From CF-13 sp035279665 (lineage in GTDB: Bacteria; Chloroflexota; Dormibacteria; CF-121): a DNA stretch of 64,000 nucleotides. Positions 58,136 through 64,000 of the stretch are shown piece after piece. The position numbers and the translations under genes are program-made. Every line of letters starts with the position of its first letter. Position 1 is the first letter of the stretch. The DNA lies in assembly GCA_035279665.1 (NCBI GenBank), contig DATEHI010000011.1, positions 1 through 64,000 of the forward strand. Direction: 5' to 3'. The notes beneath the pieces are model-generated. The model worked only from the letters and a program-made list of their open reading frames with translations. It did no database searches and was not told the origin of the DNA.

Positions 58136-59611
58136 TCAGGAGGCGACCACCGGAGCGGGCTTTTCGACCGGCGGCCGCCAGCGCAAATCGAGCTGGCGCG
58201 CGGCACGGACTTCGTCGAGGCGCCCCACCGGGGCATTATGCGGCGCGGTCTTGACGATCTCGGGATCCTTCGCAATCTCCACAACGATCTGCTCGACCGC
58301 GGCGACGAACTCGTCGAGCGTGGCCTTGGACTCGGTTTCCGTCGGCTCGATCATCAGCGCCTCTGGAACAATCAGCGGAAAGTAGACCGTCGGCGGGTGG
58401 AAGCCGAGATCGATCAGCCGCTTGGCGATGTCTTTCGCCGATACGCCCTGCGCCTTCGCCTTCTTCGCCGTCAGCACGAACTCGTGCAACGACGGCCCGC
58501 CGAATGCATCGTCGAATGAGCGGCGCAGGGAATGCCGCAGGTAACTGGCGTTGAGCACGGCGTTCTGCGCGACCTCATTGATGGTGTTGCCGTAGGTGCG
58601 GATGAAGGCATAGGCGCGAAGCAGCATGCCGAAGTTGCCATAGAAGGACCGGACCTTTCCAATCGACTGTGGCCGCTCGTATTCGAAGCGGAAGCCCTCA
58701 TCGGTCCGCTCCACGGTCGGGATGGGGAGGAAAGGCACGAGATGGGACTTCACGCCAACCGGCCCGGCGCCCGGGCCGCCGCCGCCATGCGGGGTGGAGA
58801 AGGTCTTGTGCAGGTTGAGGTGGACCACGTCGAAGCCCATGTCGCCCGGCCGGGCGATGCCGACGAGCGCGTTGAGATTGGCTCCGTCGTAGTAGAGCTG
58901 CACGCCATGCTCGTGCGAGAGACGGGCGATCTCCAGGATGTCCTTCTCGAAGAGCCCGACGGTGTTCGGATTCGTCAGCATCACGGCCGAGGTCCGCGTC
59001 GAGATCTTGCTCCTGAAATCCTCCAGGTCGACCAGGCCGTCGGCGCCCGACTTGACGGTCACCGTCTTCAGGCGTGAGAGGGTGGCGCTCGCCGGGTTGG
59101 TGCCATGGGCGCTGTCCGGAACCAGGACCTCATCGCGCGTTTCGCCGCGGCTGAGATGGTACGCCTGGATCATGCGCAGTCCGGTCCACTCGCCATGGGC
59201 GCCGGCCGCCGGCTGCAGGCTCATGCGGTCCATCGCGGTCAGCGCCAGGAGGGCACGCTCCAGCTCCCACATCAGCCGAAGAGCGCCCTGGGCGCGCGCC
59301 GGTGGGTGATAGGGGTGGAGATCGGCAAAGTCGTCGAGGCGAGCGAGGGCCTCGTTGACGGCGGGGTTGTACTTCATCGTGCAGGATCCCAGGGGATAGA
59401 GACCCTGGTGCAGGTTGAAGTTGAGACGGCCGAGGCGGCCGAAATGCCGGGCAACTTCCGGCTCGCTGAGCGAGGCGATCGGGAGTGGCGACTGACGCCG
59501 CAGCGCGGACGGCACCAGTTCATCGATCGGTCGCGTCTTGACACCGGCAGCGGGCAGTCGCGGGCTCGGACGGTCTGGGCGCCCCAGCTCGAAGAGAAGC
59601 GGCTCGCTCAC
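58136..59611 (-). CDS. gcvPB: Glycine dehydrogenase (decarboxylating) subunit 2
   Basis: 491 residues from GTG 59611, which overlaps the gcvPA stop (GTGA); the frame is open further upstream, but that part is antisense to gcvPA. FNLHQGLYPLGSCTMKYNPA, LQPAAGAHGEWTGLRMIQAY, DSAHGTNPASA, the PLP lysine in VHLNLHKTFSTPHGGGGPG. C-terminal subunit of the two-part P-protein that decarboxylates glycine and passes aminomethyl to GcvH lipoate. Confidence 0.95.
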   Translation of the reverse strand: MSEPLLFELGRPDRPSPRLPAAGVKTRPIDELVPSALRRQSPLPIASLSEPEVARHFGRLGRLNFNLHQGLYPLGSCTMKYNPAVNEALARLDDFADLHPYHPPARAQGALRLMWELERALLALTAMDRMSLQPAAGAHGEWTGLRMIQAYHLSRGETRDEVLVPDSAHGTNPASATLSRLKTVTVKSGADGLVDLEDFRSKISTRTSAVMLTNPNTVGLFEKDILEIARLSHEHGVQLYYDGANLNALVGIARPGDMGFDVVHLNLHKTFSTPHGGGGPGAGPVGVKSHLVPFLPIPTVERTDEGFRFEYERPQSIGKVRSFYGNFGMLLRAYAFIRTYGNTINEVAQNAVLNASYLRHSLRRSFDDAFGGPSLHEFVLTAKKAKAQGVSAKDIAKRLIDLGFHPPTVYFPLIVPEALMIEPTETESKATLDEFVAAVEQIVVEIAKDPEIVKTAPHNAPVGRLDEVRAARQLDLRWRPPVEKPAPVVAS

Positions 59612-60939
59612 GCTAGCGCCTCGAGAAACCGATCGATCGCGCGCGGATGGTTGAGCTCGGTGACCGAGATTAGCAGCGCATCCGATAGCTCGGGGAAGAA
59701 GCGCCCGAGCGGCAAGCCCGGCAGGACACCACGCTCGAGCATGAAGGCCTGCGTCTGCTCGGCCGGATACGGAGTGCGCACCACGAACTCCCACAGAAAT
59801 GGGCCATCGAAGGCCAGCCGGTACCCCTTTCGCTCCACCAGGTGCGCCGCCAGGTGATGGGCGCGTTGCGCGCTGAGCTCGGCGAGCTGCCTGAGGCCAT
59901 CCCCTCCCATGTGGGCGAGGTAGACGGTGGCGGCAATGGCCATCAGCGCGTGATTGGTTGTGATGTTGGAGGTCGCGTGCTCGCGCCGGATATGTTGCTC
60001 GCGGGCCTGGAGCGTCAGCACGTACCCGCGGCGGCCCTCCCCATCGACCGTCGCGCCGACCAGCCGCCCGGGCATTCGGCGCATCAGCGCTTCCGTGCAG
60101 GCGATGAACCCGACGTAGGGTCCGCCGAACGACAGCGGGATCCCCAGCGGTTGTCCGTCGCCCACCGCCAGATCGGCGCCGTAGTCGGCTGGCGAGGCAA
60201 GAATCCCGAGCGAGATCGGATCGACGCAGGCGATCAACAGTGCGCCCGATCGGTGCGCCGCTTCGCTGATGGGTTGTGGGTCTTCCAGCACACCGTAGAA
60301 GTTCGGTTGCTGCAGGATGACCGCGGCCGTCGTGCCGGTGACGGCCTGTTCCAGCTTGGCCAGGTCGATCCGTCCGTCGGCCCCGGCTGAGACCCGGAGG
60401 ATCTCATACTGCTGCGCCTCCGAGTAGGTCTTGAGGACCTGCGCGTACTCGGGGTGGAGCGCCCCCGCGACGACGACATTGTGCCGGTTCGTATGCGCCA
60501 CCGCCATTCCGGTCGCTTCGGCCAGGGCGGTGGCGCCGTCGTAGAGCGAGGCGTTGGACACATCCAGGCCGGTAAGGAGACTGATCATGCTCTGAAATTC
60601 GTAGGTGGCCTGCAGCGTGCCCTGGCTGGCCTCGGCCTGGTAGGGAGTGTAGGTCGTATAGAAGTCGGGCCGCGAGATGACCTGGTTGACGATCGCGGGA
60701 CTGAAGCGACGCGAGGCCCCCGCACCAAGAAAGCTGTGTGATGGGGCGATTCGGGCATTCAGGCGACCGAGCTCGCGAATGTACTGCACAAGCTCCACTT
60801 CGGAGAGGGGGTCGGGGAGCTCGACGTGAGCAAGGCGCAGGGCTTCGGGCAGGTGCTTGAACAAGCCGTCGACGCTGTCCAGTTCGAGCGCTTTCAGCAT
60901 TTCGGCGCGCTCGGCTGCTGCGTTCGGAAGGTACGTCAC
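59608..60939 (-). CDS. gcvPA: Glycine dehydrogenase (decarboxylating) subunit 1
   Basis: 443 residues. MTYLPNAAAERAEMLKALEL, FLGAGASRRFSPAIVNQVIS, FYTTYTPYQAEASQGTLQAT, ASLYDGATALAEATGMAVAH, GDGQPLGIPLSFGGPYVGFI. N-terminal subunit of the split P-protein, overlapping gcvPB by four bases. Ten bases before it is gcvH on the same strand. Confidence 0.95.
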   Translation of the reverse strand: MTYLPNAAAERAEMLKALELDSVDGLFKHLPEALRLAHVELPDPLSEVELVQYIRELGRLNARIAPSHSFLGAGASRRFSPAIVNQVISRPDFYTTYTPYQAEASQGTLQATYEFQSMISLLTGLDVSNASLYDGATALAEATGMAVAHTNRHNVVVAGALHPEYAQVLKTYSEAQQYEILRVSAGADGRIDLAKLEQAVTGTTAAVILQQPNFYGVLEDPQPISEAAHRSGALLIACVDPISLGILASPADYGADLAVGDGQPLGIPLSFGGPYVGFIACTEALMRRMPGRLVGATVDGEGRRGYVLTLQAREQHIRREHATSNITTNHALMAIAATVYLAHMGGDGLRQLAELSAQRAHHLAAHLVERKGYRLAFDGPFLWEFVVRTPYPAEQTQAFMLERGVLPGLPLGRFFPELSDALLISVTELNHPRAIDRFLEALA

Positions 60940-60949
60940 CGGTAGGTCA

Positions 60950-61333
60950 CTAGTGCGATCGGCCTTGCACGAACGCGTCGTAGGCCTTCTCGTCCAGCAG
61001 CTTGGGATTGTCCTTCACGGAGCGGAGCTTGATGATCCAGCCGTTGCCGTATGGGTCCTGGTTGACGTACTCGGGGTGATCCTTCAGTTCCTGGTTGATC
61101 TCAGACACCTCGCCCCCAACCGGGCTGTACAGATCGGAGGCCGCCTTCACCGATTCGATCACGCCGAGCCGGGCGCCGGCATCGAGCTGCTGGCCAACTG
61201 CCGGCAGCTCGAGATAGATGACATCGCCGAGCTGCGACTGGGCATATTCGCTGATGCCCACCGTCGCGGTGTCGCCATCTTTCTTGGCCCACTCGTGGGT
61301 TTCGGCGAATCGCATGCCGCTCAGATCTGCCAT
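60950..61333 (-). CDS. gcvH: Glycine cleavage system H protein
   Basis: 127 residues from ATG 61333, behind GGAAAGGGAG. FAETHEWAKKDGDTATVGIS, LGDVIYLELPAVGQ, lipoylated Lys in GVIESVKAASDLYSPVGGEV, NPYGNGW-type end (QDPYGNGWIIKL). Carries the aminomethyl group between P and T proteins. Confidence 0.97.
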   Translation of the reverse strand: MADLSGMRFAETHEWAKKDGDTATVGISEYAQSQLGDVIYLELPAVGQQLDAGARLGVIESVKAASDLYSPVGGEVSEINQELKDHPEYVNQDPYGNGWIIKLRSVKDNPKLLDEKAYDAFVQGRSH

Positions 61334-61349
61334 CGCAACTCCCTTTCCG

Positions 61350-62441
61350 TCATTTCGGATGAGGCCGCTTGTAGAAAGGCATTGGGACAACCTCGGCCGG
61401 GGCGTCCATGCCACGCACCTCCACGCCAAGACGGGTTCCCGGCTCGGCCAGCGCGGGCGGCACGTACGCCATCCCGATGTTGTAGCCAAGGGTGAAGGAG
61501 ACGTTTCCCGACGTCACGGTGCCGACCTGCTGGCCATCGCTAACCACGCGGTAGCCGTGACGGGGGATGCTGCGATCCAGCATCTTGAAACCCACCAGCC
61601 GCCGAGAGAGTCCCTGCTCGCGGGCCTGCAGGATGGCGTCACGCCCCACGAAATCCTTGTCGAGGTTGAGGGTCCAATCCAGCCCTGCCTCGAGCGGATT
61701 GGTGGCGGTATCCATGTCGTTGCCGTAGAGGCGCATGCCCGCTTCCAGTCGCAGCGTGTCGCGCGCGCCAAGGCCCGCCGGCCGAATGCCATCGGACTTG
61801 CCCTCATCGAGCAGCGCGTGCCAGAGCCGCTCGGCATCGGCATTCCGGCAAAACAGCTCGAAGCCATCCTCGCCGGTATAGCCGGTCCGCGAAATCAGGC
61901 ACGGCACGTCCGCGACGGTCCCCTCGACGAAGGCATAGTACTTGACACTGCCCAGGTCGGCTTTCGTCAGCCGCTGCACCAGGCCAACGGCTCGTGGGCC
62001 TTGTACGCCGATGAGCGCCCATTCCCGCCCGACATTGAGGACGGTCGGTGATTGGTCGCCCTGCGACCGGATCCACTCAAAGTCGCCATCCTGGTTGCCG
62101 GCGTTGACCACCAGCAAATCGCTGCCGTCAGTCATCGAGTAGACCAGGACATCGTCGATGATGCCGCCCTTCTCGTTACAAAGAAGGGCGTACTGGATTC
62201 GCCCGGCTTTGAGTCGGGTCAGGTCGCGAGTAACGACGCGCTGGGCGAGGCTCGCATCGGTGATGCGTAGCTCTCCCATGTGCGAGAGATCGAAGAGGCC
62301 GACGGCCTCTCGCACGGCGCGGTGCTCCTCGCGGATGCTGCTGTATTGGAGCGGCATCACCCAGCCGCCGAAGTTCGTCATCTGGGCGCCGAGGCGGACG
62401 TGTTCCTCGTAGAGCGATGTCCGCGCGGCCGTCACGACCAA
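61350..62441 (-). CDS. gcvT: Aminomethyltransferase (T protein)
   Basis: 363 residues from TTG 62441; GTG 62435 is an alternative, but GAGGCG spacing favours the TTG. RTSLYEEHVRLGAQMTNFGG, VGLFDLSHMGELRI, SRTGYTGEDGFELFC (folate site), RDTLRLEAGMRLYGNDMDTA, NPLEAGLDWTLNLDKDFVGR. Releases ammonia and makes methylene-THF. First gene of gcvT-gcvH-gcvPA-gcvPB; gcvL is not in the window. Confidence 0.95.
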   Translation of the reverse strand: MVVTAARTSLYEEHVRLGAQMTNFGGWVMPLQYSSIREEHRAVREAVGLFDLSHMGELRITDASLAQRVVTRDLTRLKAGRIQYALLCNEKGGIIDDVLVYSMTDGSDLLVVNAGNQDGDFEWIRSQGDQSPTVLNVGREWALIGVQGPRAVGLVQRLTKADLGSVKYYAFVEGTVADVPCLISRTGYTGEDGFELFCRNADAERLWHALLDEGKSDGIRPAGLGARDTLRLEAGMRLYGNDMDTATNPLEAGLDWTLNLDKDFVGRDAILQAREQGLSRRLVGFKMLDRSIPRHGYRVVSDGQQVGTVTSGNVSFTLGYNIGMAYVPPALAEPGTRLGVEVRGMDAPAEVVPMPFYKRPHPK

Positions 62442-62444
62442 ACG

Positions 62445-63044
62445 TTACGCCTCAGGGTCTGGCTCGTCGGGGTCGTCGAGGACGTCGAGGTAATCGAGCA
62501 GCTCCTGGTCGTGGACAACCTGCGCGCCACGAAGCATCTCGAGAATGACGTTGACGCGGGCCTCCTCCCACTGCAGGAGCCTGGCCAGCTCTGCCGGCGT
62601 TGCCTGCCGTGCGAGTCGCTCCGAAAGGAGGCGCTGTGCCGATTCCAGCAGGCGGCAGGCGATGACGAACGCCTCGTCGTTGCGCTGGGCCTCTTCCGTT
62701 TGGGCGAGCACGTCATCCATCGTGGCGCCGATGGCATGAACCAGGCGGGCGTGGAAGCCGCCATCGCCGGGTTTGTAGTGCTCAACGGCCGAGATCAAGC
62801 CGACGGTTCCCTCCTGGAACAGGTCGCCAAAGGGGACGCCACGCTCCTTGCGGGCCTGGGCGGCTTCGACCACGAGGTGGAGGTTGTGCTCGATCAGCGT
62901 CCGGTTCGCTGCGTCGCGCTCCGCCCCCAGCGTGGCAAGGAGCCGTTGCTCCTCGGCGTTTGATAGGGATGGATACTGCGCGACTTGCTCGCGGATCTCG
63001 TCCTCCTCATCTTTCGGAGACTGCTGCTCCATGCGTTGGGCCAC
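62445..63044 (-). CDS. Sigma-70 region 2/3-like protein lacking region 4
   Basis: 199 residues from GTG (ATG 63032 is possible). A region 2-like part: SLSNAEEQRLLATLGAERDA, RTLIEHNLHLVVEAAQARKE, FGDLFQEGTVGLISAVEHY. After it, the aromatic segment used for -10 melting (YATWWI in sigma-A) is replaced by HARLVHAIGATMD. A region 3-like helical part has RQATPAELARLLQWEEARVN. No region 4 follows; the end is acidic (LDDPDEPDPEA). It may bind core polymerase without promoter recognition, or have drifted to a new role. It ends four bases before the gcvT start. Confidence 0.7.
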   Translation of the reverse strand: MAQRMEQQSPKDEEDEIREQVAQYPSLSNAEEQRLLATLGAERDAANRTLIEHNLHLVVEAAQARKERGVPFGDLFQEGTVGLISAVEHYKPGDGGFHARLVHAIGATMDDVLAQTEEAQRNDEAFVIACRLLESAQRLLSERLARQATPAELARLLQWEEARVNVILEMLRGAQVVHDQELLDYLDVLDDPDEPDPEA

Positions 63045-63094
63045 GCTCCCATTCTACGAACGACGGGCCTGCCAACCGGGGCTATGATCAGGTC

Positions 63095-64000
63095 GTGAAG
63101 AGGGCCACCCGGCTCTTTCTCGCGGCCGCCCTCCTGGCGGCATTCTTGCCCGCGGTCCAGGCCCGCGCCGCTGAGCCGCATGTCCTGGTGGCAACCCTCA
63201 ACGGAGTCATCAACCCGATTACCGACAGCTATATCTCTAAGGCCGTCGACCGCGCCGTGTCCACCCAGGCAAACGCCCTGATCATTCAGATGGACACCCC
63301 CGGCGGGTTGGACACCTCGATGAGGGGCATCATCAAGAAGATCCTAGGGGCGCCGCTGCCGGTGATCATCTTCGTCGCGCCTTCGGGCGCCCGGGCCGCC
63401 TCCGCAGGTCTCTACATCACGGAGTCGGCCGACATCGCCGTGATGGCGCCTGGGACGAACATCGGCTCGGCGCACCCGGTGAGTCTCAGCGGGTCCAATC
63501 CCGCCGCCAACCCGACGGCGAGCCCCGGTGCCGGCGGCGCGACCTCGACAGCGCCCGACATCGAATCGCAGAAGATCGAAAACGACGCCGCGGCCTACAT
63601 TCATGCGCTGGCCACGCTCCACCACCGCAACGCAGACTGGGCGGAGAAGGCCGTCCGGCAGAGCATCAACGCGCCGGCGGATGACGCGGTGAAACTGGGT
63701 GTGGTCGATTTCGAGAGCCGCGACCTCGACACGCTGCTGCAGGACCTCGACGGTCGCCAGGTCGCAAAGGGTGGCCGGACGTACACGCTACAGACCGCGC
63801 GGGCCGGCATCGAGCGATATGACATGAGCGGGTTCGAGCAATTTCTGCAGGCCGTCGCCGACCCGAACCTCGTGTATCTCCTCTTCCTGCTCGCCATCAT
63901 CGGCATCGGGTTCTGGGTCACGCATCCAGGGTTGTTCCTGCCCGGCGTAATCGGCGTGATCGCCGGCGTGCTCGCCGCCCTGTCGCTATTCGATCTGCCG
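63095..64000 (+). CDS. NfeD-type membrane serine protease, N-terminal part
   Basis: 302 codons from GTG 63095, cut by the window end. Signal peptide ~1-26 (FLAAALLAAFLPAVQARA). ClpP-like protease domain: IIQMDTPGGLDTSMRGIIKK, GARAASAGLYITESADIAVM (nucleophile Ser in ASAG), GTNIGSAHPV, and the Lys helix WAEKAVRQS. Membrane helices start at ~250 (LVYLLFLLAIIGIGFWVTHP). NfeD/stomatin-operon proteases degrade membrane-associated proteins. A Ser/Pro/Ala-rich insert follows GSAHPVSLSGSN. Confidence 0.9.
   Translation, partial: MKRATRLFLAAALLAAFLPAVQARAAEPHVLVATLNGVINPITDSYISKAVDRAVSTQANALIIQMDTPGGLDTSMRGIIKKILGAPLPVIIFVAPSGARAASAGLYITESADIAVMAPGTNIGSAHPVSLSGSNPAANPTASPGAGGATSTAPDIESQKIENDAAAYIHALATLHHRNADWAEKAVRQSINAPADDAVKLGVVDFESRDLDTLLQDLDGRQVAKGGRTYTLQTARAGIERYDMSGFEQFLQAVADPNLVYLLFLLAIIGIGFWVTHPGLFLPGVIGVIAGVLAALSLFDLP

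Noticed and set aside
59612..59794. Longer gcvPB starting at 59794 (552 residues).
   Set aside because: The extra 61 codons are antisense-like, overlap gcvPA completely in another frame and lack GcvPB homology; GTG at 59611 overlaps the gcvPA stop as expected for this operon.

Overview
The window is 64 kb of GC-rich, gene-dense bacterial chromosome. The content (rpsF-ssb-rpsR, gyrA/gyrB, split glycine decarboxylase gcvPA/gcvPB, DUF5679 zinc ribbon, EF-G-like GTPase, frequent GTG/TTG starts, promoters lying almost on start codons) suits a soil-type terrabacterial lineage such as Chloroflexota or Dormibacterota. That placement is inference; no 16S rRNA is present and the lineage cannot be fixed from this sequence alone.

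Layout. 1-2.1 kb: small accessory genes (DUF4386 end, DUF1801, GyrI-like effector domain, isoprenylcysteine-methyltransferase-like membrane protein). 2.1-7.1 kb: a decayed zone with a broken tRNA-Lys, an intact alpha/beta-hydrolase plus nucleotidyl-cyclase fusion, fragments of TetR, hydrolase and peroxiredoxin genes, and a protein carrying the short motif seen in DUF4157 and contractile-injection-system cargo proteins. 7.14-16.16 kb: two tandem cargo islands behind a complete selenocysteine tRNA gene (selC, minus strand, 16058-16157). Each is bounded by a 68-bp copy of the 3' part of selC and by homologous end sequences carrying tandem GTTGCTAC-type repeats, yet neither carries an integrase. 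Island A holds a SnoaL-type ECF sigma factor, peroxiredoxin-like genes and thioredoxin reductase. Island B holds a tightly overlapped five-gene operon: ArsR-rhodanese, methyltransferase, MBL-rhodanese, MFS transporter and DUF2652 cyclase-like protein.

16.2-64 kb is mainly core chromosome: thioredoxin and FmdB zinc ribbon; DUF1015, serA and a class V aminotransferase (serine/glycine metabolism); a cell-wall amidase; rpsF-ssb-rpsR; tRNA-Val; moeA; EF-G-like; NUDIX; PfkB kinase and macro domain; an Nramp-related transporter with a PRC/MgtE_N/CBS partner; a fatty-acid cluster (fabF, a FabH-like protein without its catalytic residues, acpP, fabD, a second fabF); paired TrkA-N proteins; phosphoesterase; AI-2E-type permease; an HD-GYP protein fused to an MFS transporter; a histidine kinase/response regulator pair divergent from a PocR-GGDEF cyclase; gyrA; a third fabF with plsX; gyrB interrupted by a 551-residue intein with LAGLIDADG endonuclease; gcvPB-gcvPA-gcvH-gcvT; a sigma-like protein without region 4; and the start of an NfeD-type serine protease cut by the window end.

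Most notable are the integrase-less selC islands with nearly interchangeable ends, the sulfur-type operon in island B, the HD-GYP/MFS fusion, the gyrB intein with an XRE-like insert, and a tRNA-Sec whose T-loop has A54/T58 instead of T54/A58.
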